A stretch of 64,000 nucleotides of DNA. Source: Pegoplata infirma (taxonomy: Eukaryota > Arthropoda > Insecta > Diptera > Anthomyiidae). Positions 53,937 through 64,000 of the stretch are shown in pieces; within the stretch, counting starts at the first letter, position 1, and every line of letters begins with the position of its first letter. The notes beneath the pieces were generated by a model that worked only from the letters and a program-made list of their open reading frames with translations, searched no databases and was not told the DNA's origin. A program made the position numbers and the translations under genes. Where the stretch lies: positions 235,264,023 to 235,328,022 of the forward strand of contig OY992536.1 in the NCBI GenBank assembly GCA_963921195.1, in the 5' to 3' direction.

Positions 53937-53944
53937 GTTATTAA

Positions 53945-55319
53945 GGAAAAATTGTGTAATTTATGCTTGTTTTCGTCATTACCAGGACTGTGATCACGTA
54001 AAACGATAATTGACAATCGTCGATTTTTGGAGCCTTGTTGCTCCTAAACTTATCAAAATGTTTTTAAATTTTTTAATGTTTCTGGATTATACAACACACT
54101 TTAATAATTTAATAAAGAAAAACTTTCAATTTTCCCTTCAAAACGATATGTATTTTGATGTCGTTTATGCATCGTCTATCGTTTTCGTTTTACGTGATTA
54201 GCCCCCAGAGTTTATTTTTTTGGAAAATTTAAGAATGGACAATTTCAACATTGAAAATTTGTTCTAAAAATATTTAAAATTGTCTTAATATAATTTAAAT
54301 GTGTCCATACAAAGTTTGATATTGTAAAAATGTGTCCGAAAGTATTAAAATTAAAAATATTAAAAAGATTAAAAATCAAAACGTTCTAATACATCCCAGC
54401 AAAAATAAATCGAGATTTTGGCGACATAGCATCTTTTTATAGCATACCGAAGCGCATCCAAGGAGCGCTCTTGAGGATGCAGTAAAAGTAACGGGAAAAA
54501 ATTAAAATTTTTGTTAAGATTTTTTATATCAAACTCAAAATATAAAATTATATTTTGATAAAATTTCATACATGCTTTCCTTTTTAATATATTTAACACT
54601 TTTTGAATAAAAAACCATGAGTTTTGGACAAAGATACATGATTTCACTGCATCATTATTGCGTATTAATCAGCGCTGCAAAGTGTGCTTCAATCATAACA
54701 CCTCACATTTTGAATGAAAAAAAAAATTAAGTACACTATTTTCACTTTAGTTTCAGAAAATACAAATTATATTACAAAAAATGTCCAATCATATTTTAGA
54801 ATCTCCAATTATATTTCTTAAATTTCAAATATAATTGAAATTTTTTGAAATGTAATTAAACTTTTTTTAATTATAAATGGTAATATCTGAAATATAAATG
54901 GAAGTTTCTAATATATAATTTGAAATTTTTGAATTATAATTGGAAATTTTTTTAAGTAATTGGATCTCTTAGGCGATATTTCTTCCAAATGCTTGCAGGG
55001 AGACAACTGATTTTTAGAATTAGTCAATTGTATTTATGGTTTTCCAATTGTATTTAGAAATAGTCAATTGTATTTGAGATTTTGTGATTTGTATTTCATA
55101 AATAGTCAAATGTGCTTCATCTTTATTCTGCATAAATCAGCTCTAAAAAGATACATGAATTCACTGCATCTTTATAGCGATTTTTTCAGCGCTTTAAAGA
55201 GATGTGATATCAGAGAATCTTAAGACCGCTTTTTCGGTGTATTCAACTAGCTCTCTAAAGTGTGATATAGCCTTAGAGAATCATGCATGAATTCAGCAGG
55301 TTTGGATTAAGATTTTTTT
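53945..55319. other. Non-coding; direct repeat at 54630 and 55147
   Basis: AAAGATACATGATTTCACTG-type and AAAGATACATGAATTCACTG-type blocks followed by CATCWTTAT occur at about 54630 and 55147, with CAGCGCT following. The section between has TATAATTGGAAATTTTT words. Frames of 63 and 92 codons have no motif. Confidence 0.45.
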
Positions 55320-55475
55320 TTTTAAATCTTAATTTTGAAAAATCGATTACGCAAAACCAGCTTATAATAAAATACTGAATACTGGTTTGCAAGTTGCGTT
55401 AAATACGTATTTAATACGTATTCGTATCGTATTCGTGTCCGAAAATTTGTGATTTGGTATGAAATTATCCATATC
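55320..55475 (+). repeat. Decayed repeat shared with 9150-9320
   Basis: See the shared blocks GCAAGTTGCGTTAAATACG and TTTGTGATTTGGTATGAAAT. This copy has a local ACGTATT expansion. Confidence 0.65.
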
Positions 55476-55794
55476 GAGCGCCCATATTCAAAACCCTTTA
55501 TCTTCCAATTTCACGAAAATTACTTTGTGATGGCAAAACATTCAGTAAAACGGCCCTTATCTATGGTGGAAAATTCAGAACAAAAATATTTTGTTTTTTG
55601 CTATTTTATTTGCATTTTTGGTTTTCTCTATCTCTTACAAAATTAATTTTTCTGGATGCAAAACCCTCTAACTTTTCAAATAATTGCTTTAAAAATATTT
55701 TTTTTTAATAATTTCATCATGCATTACATGTTTTCATACTAAATTTTGAATACTGAACATGAATTTGTCAACACAATTCCAGTACCACGATTTT
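55476..55794. other. Non-coding sequence
   Basis: Nothing recognised. A 65-codon frame ending at 55646 ends in a Phe/Tyr/Leu run and has no motif. Confidence 0.35.
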
Positions 55795-56105
55795 GGCCCA
55801 CTGATTCTAATTTTTTCTGAAAATTCTTGTTTGACTTTTTTGAAAAATATTGCTAAAAATTTGGATGTCTTGTGTACATTATGAAACAAAAATTTTAATC
55901 TTAAAAATCGCGATGCTAATCAGCATCTGTGAACCAAAATCGCGTGTTTATTTTTTTACTATTTTTTATGTAACATCAACAGTTTGTCAACTTTTGAGAT
56001 GAATTCAGTAAAAAAATTATTTTTGTCTAAAAATCCGCACCTGTGGACCAAACTCGCGATTTCGTTATTTTTATAAGCCGTTATTATTAAAAAATCACAC
56101 TAAAA
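55795..56105 (+). repeat. GGACCAAAATCGCG-type repeat (uninterrupted relative of 33310-34016)
   Basis: CAGCATCTGTGAACCAAAAT runs straight into CGCGTGTTTA, where the relative at 33.4 kb carries a hAT element. CAACTTTTGAGATGAATTC and CCTGTGGACCAAACTCGCG follow. Confidence 0.8.
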
Positions 56106-56407
56106 ATGTACCGATGTCGTCAATGAAATCATAATAATTAATTTTTGTTTAAATGCAAAACCCTCTATCTGATTATTTTCATTCATGTTCTTAATATTTT
56201 TTAGAAACCCTCTATCTATCATAAAATCCCCAATAGTGCAAAATTTTAAAAACGAATTATATTTGAGATTCAGTATTTGATTTAAAAAAATATTGTAGAA
56301 TATCGAATTTTAATTACTCTAACAGTACGCGATATAAACAGTTTTTTGGCTCTCCTGAAAAATTGTGTTTTTTTAGATAGAGGGTTTTGACTATAGGCCC
56401 TCGATAT
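56106..56407. other. Non-coding; AACCCTCTATCT repeats
   Basis: AAACCCTCTATC-type words recur at 56160, 56207 and, inverted, at 56377. No gene. Confidence 0.4.
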
Positions 56408-57130
56408 ATAATAGACAAGGAGAGGACTTTCATGCAAATGATGGTTTTTTCTTGTTAGTCTTAGTGCAGTAAAGGCCAAATATCTTTGCGAATCAAAGAA
56501 TTTGCTTTGGCATATTTTGATATAAATGCATATTTCTGTGTAATATTTTGCATAAAATTTTAGTTTCAGCTAATTTTGTCCAATTTATGTGAAATTTTTT
56601 TAAATCACCTTTAATTTACTGCTCGACTGGACTCAAAATTATTTTTCAACATTGGAGCCGAAACCCTTGTCTGACCGAAATGATATTGTGCTCGATTCTG
56701 GAATACGATTTCACCATTCACTTAATTTTTAAAAATTTGGTATTCTTCAAAATTTTAAGATTTATTTTTTTTGTAACAATTAAAGATCTAGATAATATTT
56801 TTTATAATTTCATGAACAAATTTAAAAATCTTAAAATTCGAAAGAATATAAAATTTTTCAAAATTAGGTAAATGGTGAAATCGTATTCCAGAATCGAGTA
56901 CATTATTTCGTTAATAAGCTAACAGAGTTAACAAATATTTAAAAAAAAAATCCAAAAAAAAGTTTTGGAATTTTTTGGTGCATACTGTTATAATTTTTAG
57001 TGCATATTTTAGGATATTTAATGCATATTTTAGGATTTTTAGTGCATATTTTAGGATTTTAAGTGCATATTTTTGGATTTTTAGTGCTTATTTTAGAATT
57101 TTTAATGCATATTTTAGGATTTTTATTTTA
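56408..57130 (+). repeat. Dispersed repeat with GCATATTTTAGGATTTTTAGT mini-repeats
   Basis: AAGGAGAGGACTTTCATGCA and AATATCTTTGCGAATCAAAG open it, and GCATATTTTAGGATTTT repeated about six times (56990-57125) closes it. The inverted relative is at 640-1490. A foldback (56676-56910) is inserted in the middle. The mini-repeat generates an AYFRIFSAYFRI-type frame that is not a gene. Confidence 0.75.
56676..56910. mobile_element. 235-bp near-perfect foldback
   Basis: CTCGATTCTGGAATACGATT and TTCACCATT on the left pair with AATGGTGAAATCGTATTCCA and GAATCGAG on the right. Pairing continues almost to the centre near 56793, leaving virtually no loop. Target duplication not evident. Confidence 0.85.
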
Positions 57131-58390
57131 TTAAATATATTGGAGTCGATTTTATATGTTTTCCCTCTGTCCCAAGCGTTGTCAGGTACTTTTTCCCGTT
57201 GTACCAAAAAAACTAACAAAATATCCCCAAAACTCCCCAAACATTAAAAAATTTGTTTTTTTTTTTAATCAAACAAAAAAAAAATTCTTCAGTTTTTTAA
57301 AAAATTTATGGATGGTAATTTAATAATTTTATTTTGTAGATTTAGCAATAAAAAATCCCCAAAAATCCCCAAACGCCATATAAACGAATTTTAGCTAAGT
57401 TAATATCATTTTACAGACGATAAATGCATATTTCACTGAATTTTCCTTGTTATATCGTACCAAAGAGTGTTTTTTTACAAAAACTTTTTTTAAAAACCGA
57501 TTATTACATTAAATTTACCCTACTTTGGGGATAAATCCCCAAGTCTGGCAGCTCTGGTCCCAATTCCTTCTACCACAATTCCCCCAATTCCAATTCGCCT
57601 AAAAAATAAATCCTTATTTTTGGATTTTTTGAGTTTCCAACTTTTGAAAATTGTAAGAAAGTGTATTGACCACTTTTGGAGACCGTTCTTGTAAGTATCT
57701 GCACAATTGTGTCAGCAGATATTTATCAGTTATCTACGAATGTTCAGTTGAAGAATAAGAAAGCAATGAAATGAGTTTACACACAATTGTACAAATTACC
57801 TTTTTAATGTTCTACACATTAAGTGGCTGATAGGTTTTTTTTTTGTTTTTTAAGTCTTGGTACTTGTTGTGGTCTGTTACCTTTTGATGGTCGAAATATA
57901 TTTTAAATGAAATCAAAAAAACTAGATTTGAAATAATCAATAGACAAAAACACATACAGAGAAAAGAAATGTATTTGGAGCCAACTGAATGTGCCATTTG
58001 GGGTCAATATTACTTTGGACAGAATAGATTATGGCCAAACACATTTCGGGATTACGACACGTCTCGGGACTATGATCGAGCACATTTCTCACGAACATTC
58101 CTAGTGAGTAAAATTTCGACTATGAATAAAAAAAAAACGAAATAATAGTCCTCCACTTTATCTTCAGAATCATTTTATGAGTCGATTTAGAAATGTCTGC
58201 CCATGTGAACTGTGTAAAAAGGATACAGGTATTAAAATTGGAAAAAATCGGTCGAATGTACACATTTTCTATACTAAAAAATGCCTTCGAATTTTGTACT
58301 CTTGCCCAAAACATTAAATCATGATAATGTTTTGCGGAAGATTTGGGTGTACTTGCCAAAGCAAAGTTTTTTTAGAAAAAATAATGTTAT
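57131..58390. other. Non-coding sequence
   Basis: AT-rich with CCCCAAAA words at 57220-57370. No gene, RNA or supported repeat. Overlapping frames near 58120-58478 are short and motif-free. Confidence 0.4.
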
Positions 58391-58561
58391 ATTACTTTGC
58401 TATTCCATGCAAAACGAATTGAAATATCAGTCAAGGACCCCATTAAAAACCCGAAAGAGCTGTACATTTCGTAAGTGAGTGCAAAAAAAGTGCAAAAAAG
58501 TGTTTTTACATTTTGGAGAGTATAAAAGATACGGCACCAAAGAATATAACACTCTCACTTG
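58391..58561 (+). repeat. Truncated TACCCTCC repeat
   Basis: TTTGCTATTCCATGCAAAAC, GAATTGAAATATCAGTC, AAGGACCCCATT, then GGAGAGTATAAAAGATACGG and ACACTCTCACTTGTTTT. The microsatellite and most of the body are deleted. Confidence 0.75.
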
Positions 58562-58619
58562 TTTTATGTACATTTGATAAACAAATGGAAAATTTTTATG
58601 CGAAAAGCCTAGACTTGGT

Positions 58620-59083
58620 GAAAAAGTAGTTTTGGTAAAAAAAATGTTTTTTTTCACGAAAAACAAAATTATGTTAAAAAAAATTTAATCAACCTAAAAT
58701 TTTTGGTGAAAAAAAATTTTGGTAAAAAAAAGTTTTTGATGAAAAGAAAACTTTTTTGATTTAAAAAAAATTGATGAAAAAAAATATAAAAAAAAAAATT
58801 TTGGTGAGAAAAAAAATTGATATGTAACAAAAAATTTGATGAGAAAAAATATGATAAAAAAAATTTTGATGAAAAAAAAATTTTGTTGAAAAAAAAAATT
58901 GATGAAAAAAAAAATTTGATGAAAAAAAAATTTGATGAAAAAAAAAAAATTTGATGAAAAAAAAAAAATTTGATGAAAAAAAAAATTGATGAAAAAACAA
59001 TTTGGAAAAAAAAATTGATAAAAAAAAATGATGAAAAAAAAAGTTTGATGAAAAAAAAAAATGAAAAAAAAATTTGTTGAATA
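58620..59083. repeat. GATGAAAAAAAAATTT-type minisatellite, left part
   Basis: About 25 imperfect units of 13-18 bp, mainly TTGATGAAAAAAAAAT. It gives three overlapping 108-155 codon minus-strand frames of Phe, Ile, Lys, Ser and Asn, which are translation of the repeat and not proteins. The array continues at 59958-60124. Confidence 0.9.
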
Positions 59084-59957
59084 ACAAGTAGAAAAGTTAA
59101 ATTCGACTTGGCCGAATCTATGAATACCCTCCACAATGCCCATTTTAAGTGATAGTTAATTTTCTAACGTGAAAAAATAACAGTTTTGATTAGAAATATT
59201 TTATTTTGTGTAAAAAAATTTTTTTTAGTAATTTTGCAAAAAAAAAAAAAAATAATTTACTAATTTTTTTTTTGAGTGTAAAATTTTTTTTGAGTGTAAA
59301 ATTTTTTTCGAGTGTATTTTTTTTTGTTTTGGTATAAAATATTTTTGAGTGACAAAAATACGTTGTAAAATATTTTTGTGACTTACCAATGTTTTTAAAA
59401 CAGGTTAAACGGGTTTTCAACACGTGAATTTAAGGTGAAGCTAATCTGAAATTCACGGTTTTGCTAATAACTTTTGAACCACTGGACCGAATTGGGTGAA
59501 ATTCAAAACGAACTAGGCTGGAGGAACGAAAAATATATATGCCAAGCTTCAGCATCCTCAGTATTGCTTTTCGAAAGTTATAGTGCTTTTATCTCATAAA
59601 TTCACGAAAAACCCTTGCCAAAATTCAGTCTTTTGCTCATAACTTTTGAACAACTGGGCCGATTTCGCTGGATTGCAACACCAACCTGACCAGGTAAATA
59701 CCCAACATATATGCCAAACTTCAGGAGCCTCCGTAAAGTCTTTCAAAAGTTATCGTGTTTTCAACAGACAGACAGGCAGACGGACAGACAGACAGACAGA
59801 CAGACGGACGGACGGACGGACATCGCTAGATCGTCTTAAAATCGATCAAGGATCATGAATATATATACTTTGTGGGGTCCTAGACCAATATTTCGAGGTG
59901 TTACAAACGGAATGACAAACTTATATATACCCTCTATCACTAGAGTGGAAGGTATAT
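59084..59957 (-). mobile_element. Fly TACCCTCC repeat, copy g (subfamily 1, complete)
   Basis: Plus strand ACAAGTAGAAAAGTTAAATT, TCGACTTGGCCGA hairpin, three GAGTGTAAAATTTTTT units, two ~160-bp units (AACTTTTGAACCACTGGACC), the GACA/GACG microsatellite (59768-59822), and CTATCACTAGAGTGGAAGGT at the end. It splits the minisatellite. Confidence 0.92.
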
Positions 59958-60124
59958 AAAAAAAAAATTGATGAAAAAACAAAAAATTTATGGAAAAAAA
60001 AATTTGAAGGAAAAAAAATTGATGAAAAAAAAAAATTATGAAAAAAAAAATTTATGAAAAACAAAATTTATGAAAAAAAAAATTTATGAAAAATAAAATT
60101 TATGAAAAAAAAATTGATGAAAAA
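59958..60124. repeat. GATGAAAAAAAAATTT-type minisatellite, middle part
   Basis: Same array as 58620-59083, here with more TTTATGAAAAA units. Bounded on both sides by TACCCTCC repeats in the same orientation. Confidence 0.9.
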
Positions 60125-60949
60125 ACAAGTAGAAAAGTTAAATTCGACTTGGCCGAATCTATGAATACCCTCCACAATGCCCTTTCTAAGTGATAATAAA
60201 TTTTCTAACGTGAAAAATATAACGTTTTTGGTTAGAAATATTTTATTTTGTGTAAAAAAACTTTTTTTTTATTAATTTTTGAAAAAAAAAAAAAAATTTA
60301 CTAATTTTTTTTTGAGTGTAAAATTTTTTTTTGAGTGTTAATTTTTTTGTATATTTTTTTTGTTTTAGTGTAAAAATATTTTTGAGTGACAAAAATACCT
60401 TGTAAAATATTTTTTTGACTTACAAATGTTTTTAAAACATGTTTAACGGGTTTTCAACACTTTAATTTAAGGTGAAACTAATCTGAAATTTACGGTTTTG
60501 CTAATAACTTTTGAACCACTGGACCGATTTGGCTGAAAACGAACCGGACCAGAGGAACGGCAAATATATATGCCACACTTCAGCACCCTCAGAATTGCAG
60601 TTCGAAAGTTACCGTGTGTTTATCTCGTAAATTCCAGAAAAACCCTTGCCGAAATTCACTCATTTGCTTATAACTTTTGAACCACTGGACCGATTTTGCT
60701 GGATTGCAATACCAACCTTACCTGGTCAATGCCCAACATATATGCCAAACTTCAGGAGCCTCCGTAAAGTCTTTCAAAAGTTAGCGTGTTTTCAACAGAC
60801 AGACAGACAGACGGACAGACTGACGGACGGACATCGCTAGATCGTCTTAAAATCGATCGAGGATCATGAATATATATACTTTATGGGGTCCTAGACCAAT
60901 ATTTCGAGGTGTTACAAACGGAATGACAAACTTATATATACCCTCTATA
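60125..60949 (-). mobile_element. Fly TACCCTCC repeat, copy h (subfamily 1)
   Basis: Same structure as copy g, with a shorter microsatellite (60799-60833). Its final TATACCCTCTATA is cut before the GATAGAGTGGAGGGTATA end. Confidence 0.92.
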
Positions 60950-61391
60950 AAAAAAAATCTTTTTGTTGAAAAATAATTATGTTAATTTTTATTCACCAGT
61001 TGGTAAAAAAAGGTTTTATTCACCACGAGGTGAATTATTATCTAAGTTGCAAACCCAAGTTTTTAAAATTTTTGGTTTAGGAAAATGAAAATAATAATTC
61101 TTGTTTTCTTTTTCGTTAATTCTTAGTTTATAAAGTCAAACTGAGGTGGCATCCTGCAACTTTTTAAAATTAGACACCAGCCTAAAAACATTATCATGTT
61201 AAAAAACAAAAAATGTTTAGAAAAGTGAAAATTGAAATTCTTACTGGGTTCTCTGTATTTAAAATTTTTCTGAAATTTCGATCAGTGTCGAATGTTCTCA
61301 ATTGTTTTCTTTATTTTAATACACTTAATTCTAGTAATAGATGGTATTTATAAGTTTTCAATTTCGTTTGTAACATCTCGTAATGTCGGTA
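60950..61391. other. Non-coding with two repeat fragments
   Basis: 61128-61205 is the partner of 500-620 (AACTGAGGTGGCATCCTGCA). 61314-61391 is a TACCCTCC-repeat fragment (ATGGTATTTATAAGTTTTCA, TTCGTTTGTAACATCTCG). Confidence 0.65.
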
Positions 61392-61770
61392 CACAAGGAA
61401 AAAAAAAATATTAACAAATTCGTAGATTTAATTAAAAAATTAATTAAATACGAACCAATCACTAAAATGCGCATATAAATTAAAAATATTTGTATGTTGT
61501 TAATTAAAAAAAATGGATTTTTATTTAATTTAAAACTTGATACTATAAATTAAAAAATTTAATTAAAATTAAAAAAAAAATAAATTAAATTTTTATTTAT
61601 ATAAATTAAAAATTTAATTAAAAAAAATTTTGAAACAAATTAAAATTTTAATTGTATAAATTAAAAAAAAAATCATTTTTAAAAAATAAATAATTAAAAA
61701 AAGCATTTTTTTAATAAAAAGGTTAAAAAAAATATTTTTTTCAAACTTTACCAAATATATTTATTTGATA
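61392..61770 (-). mobile_element. TTAATT-rich CAGAAAAAAATA element, partial copy
   Basis: AAATTCGTAGATTTAATTAA, ACTAAAATGCGCATATAAAT and TTTGTATGTTGTTAATT match the complement of 28740-28897. It ends in ACTTTACCAAATATATTTAT, the complement of the conserved inner word. Confidence 0.75.
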
Positions 61771-62510
61771 TTTTGGTCAAGAGTACAAAATTTGCAGGCA
61801 TTTTTACTGTAGTTATAAAATTTTTCGTTTAAAATCAGTATATTTTATTTCTGATCATTGTTCAGAGATTTTTAAAAGCTCTGGCCAATTAAGTTTTCCA
61901 AGCTCTGCAGATTTCTCAAATCGCTTACACTCGTCTTACTTTCCAGTAGATTTTTTTGGTTATTAAACATAATTTTTTTCTTAAGTGTAGCAATAAAGGT
62001 TAACTTTTTAAATTATTTAATATTTTTTGGTAATCAATAAAATAAATGATAAAACTGTTCCTAAATCATTTATATTAATGTGAGCGCATTGTTCTCAACC
62101 CACTTTTAATTCAGTAACGATGTTTATTTTTAATTGTTTGTAATTTTCCAAATAGTCTTTTAAATATTAATACAATTTCTAATATCTTTTACATCAATCA
62201 GACTGATCAAAGCGAACAAACAAGTTAACAAATTGTATAAAAGAATTTTTTACCTAAAGAAAATTTTTTAAGAAAAAAAAAAGAAATTCAATTTGCTTAG
62301 GTATTCAACTACGCGAATACAATAAACTTGGGAAAAATAACAAAAAAGATACATACTAAATAATGCACAATGGGGCGTTTTCTAAAAAAAATAATTATCA
62401 ACAAAATTTTACATACTCAGTTAAACAAGTTAAAAAATTACAGTTGGTTAAGACCCTACACAGTTAGATGGTTAAAATGTTCTAAAATGATTTTGTGCAT
62501 TGAAATTCGC
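61771..62510. other. Non-coding sequence
   Basis: No repeat partner or gene found. A 61-codon plus-strand frame at 62370-62555 runs into the MITE and has no motif. Confidence 0.4.
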
Positions 62511-62852
62511 TACACTAAAAAAAACATTTGTAATATTAGCAAAAAAAGCTTGTAAACACAAGAAAATTTACTGATTTTGAACACATAATTTTTTTGGTAA
62601 AGTTAGAAAAAATGTTTTGCCAAAAATTTTAACTGAAATTTTTTTATTTCAACTTACAATTAGTTCATACAAATTTGAGGACCCCATTGTATTCGGACCC
62701 GATAGGTCCAGACCCCGATGGACCTAGACCTAGTTGGGTTTCTAAAAAATCGTCATAGTTTTTGATCCAAAATTTTTGTCCGTTTCGCTCTACGTTGCTT
62801 AGTTTTTGAGATCCGTGATTTTAGGGGACCACTGGGGTTTTGAGAATTAAAA
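62511..62852 (+). mobile_element. TACACTCAAAAAA MITE, 5' fragment
   Basis: TACACTAAAAAAAACATTTG, GGACCCCATTGTATTCGGAC and GGGGACCACTGGGG align with the first ~340 bp of 46285-47178. Truncated at TTTTGAGAATTAAAA. Confidence 0.85.
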
Positions 62853-62919
62853 TGAATACAACACGAATACCAAATGAATACAACACGAATGATGGTAAAG
62901 ACGGGTTAGTCAACACACA
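62853..62919. other. Spacer with AATGAATACAACACGAAT duplicated
   Basis: AATGAATACAACACGAAT occurs twice in tandem (about 62851-62893). Confidence 0.6.
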
Positions 62920-63885
62920 CAGAAAAAAATAAAAATGAATTTCAATTACGAAATTCGTTGATTCAATTAAAAAATTAATTGATTTCGGACGTATCACGAA
63001 AATGCGCATATTAATTACTCATTTTGTTTGAAAATAGTTTTAAAACTTAATTAAATTGTTAATTGAATCAATTAAAGTTTTAATTGAAAATAAAATGGCA
63101 AACCAATTAAAATTGTAATTAAATAAACTAAAAAAAATTAATATAAAATTGAATCAATAATATAGATTTATTGATTTACATAAAATGCTTAATTGAAAAA
63201 AGACCAAAACTCAATTTAATTTTAAAAGTTAAACTTCAAAAAATGCCCTTAAATAAATAAACATTGAATTTTTTTGTTTTATATTATTAAGAAATTTATT
63301 TTCTTTATTAAATATAAACAGTTGGTATAGTTTTGCATAGAAACATTATAGTAGTATTTTAAAATACATATCAATAACTATTTAAAACTACATTTTTATT
63401 TTTAAATCTTGTTATTGCATGCATTTTTGTCGCTTTAGTAAAGTTGAAACAAAAAAATTTGTATTATATTTCAATGTGCAAAACACAAGGCAAATGCCTC
63501 TTATTATTTTTTTTTGTTTCAACTGTACGCATTTCATTAGCAAAACACTTTATCCGCAACGACCACTCGCCTTAAAGAAAACAATGAAACTAAATTTTTT
63601 TGTTGCGTTTTATGTATTCATTGACTGCTACCACCAAAATATACAAAACAATAGTTCAAAAGTTTTTTTGTTGTTTTTTGCATTATTATTTTTTCATTGG
63701 CAACTAACACTAATGCATACAAAACCGGTTTCGTTTGTTTATTTTATTTTTGTTTTCAGTAAAGTTAAGAATTCAATTAAAACATTAATTGAATCAATTA
63801 AAATGTTTAATTGAAGTTAAATTTAATATCAAATCCATTTTTAATTAAAAAAAAAAATACGATATTATTTTCTGTGCAAAGAGGA
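62920..63885. mobile_element. TTAATT-rich CAGAAAAAAATA element, near-complete copy
   Basis: Left ACACACAGAAAAAAATAAAA and AAATTCGTTGATTCAATTAA; right ATACGATATTATTTTCTGTG. Both match 27045-28897, in reverse. A 131-codon plus-strand frame (63419-63814) lies inside. It has a hydrophobic, Phe-rich stretch, no family motif I know and no supporting context, so I do not annotate it as a gene. Confidence 0.75.
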
Positions 63886-64000
63886 GTAATTCCAATTCTT
63901 AATTTGTTCAAAAGTTTCATTTAAATGGCTAATTTTAATCTGCCACACATTAAGTGTGTGGCAATCGAAGGAGTGCTGATGATGGAAGGGTGGCATCTTC
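63886..64000. other. Window edge with dispersed motif
   Basis: TCGAAGGAGTGCTGATGATG and GAAGGGTGGCATCTTC (63966-64000) match 34446-34482. The feature continues beyond the window. Confidence 0.6.

Noticed and set aside
58669..59143. Open frames of 108-155 codons rich in Phe, Ile and Lys on the minus strand
   Set aside because: They are direct translation of the GATGAAAAAAAAATTT minisatellite in three overlapping frames. No start context, motif or normal amino-acid composition.
63419..63814. 131-codon frame with a hydrophobic stretch
   Set aside because: Lies inside a TTAATT-rich transposable element between its matched ends. Phe/Leu-rich from T-runs, no family motif.

Overview
This window looks like non-coding chromatin from a fly (Diptera; a calyptrate such as a blow fly or house-fly relative is my best guess). 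It is strongly A+T rich, has no bacterial gene organisation, and I found no intact protein-coding gene. The fly assignment rests on about twelve copies of one dispersed repeat. Each copy carries TATACCCTCC, a GTCATTCCGTTTGTAAC block, GGACCCCATAAAGTATATAT, a TCCG/TCTG microsatellite and a TTCGGC/GCCGAA hairpin. I know this kind of repeat from memory in fly genomes; I ran no search.

Almost everything I could interpret is transposon debris, tandem arrays and long inverted repeats. The only recognisable protein-coding relic is at 18740-19020 on the minus strand: the RNase H tail and Cys-His C-terminus of a non-LTR retrotransposon ORF2. Five tRNA-like sequences (26.4, 43.4, 43.7, 49.8 and 51.7 kb) look like SINEs or decayed tRNA genes. 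At least two of them are the same family.

Layout. 0-9.4 kb: decayed repeats, a foldback element (2.9-4.0 kb), a short-period array split by a hAT insertion with an 8-bp target duplication (4.2-6.2 kb), and a 2.8-kb palindrome (6.2-9.0 kb). 9.4-18.4 kb: a 1.98-kb unit duplicated head to tail, then fourteen ~360-bp satellite monomers, twelve of them arranged as a three-monomer higher-order repeat repeated four times. 18.4-23.4 kb: the retrotransposon relic, an AT-rich MITE, a foldback element with an 8-bp target duplication, and a 2.4-kb palindrome with a smaller inverted repeat inserted in one arm. 23.4-36.6 kb: nested MITEs, foldback elements and a small hAT element. 36.6-43.1 kb: four copies of the fly TACCCTCC repeat, two of them almost adjacent, plus a triple-nested MITE. 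43.1-49.5 kb: tRNA-like sequences, TCGA-rich sequence and a solitary full MITE. 49.5-54 kb: a hAT-like terminus, an element with a 9-bp target duplication, and a second small hAT copy. 54-64 kb: older repeats and a GATGAAAA-type array interrupted by two same-orientation TACCCTCC repeats.

The strongest results are internally checkable: four elements with perfect 8- or 9-bp target duplications, three insertions for which a pre-insertion (empty) relative is present elsewhere in the window, and the A-B-C higher-order satellite. The long palindromes could give hairpin transcripts if transcribed; nothing here shows that they are.
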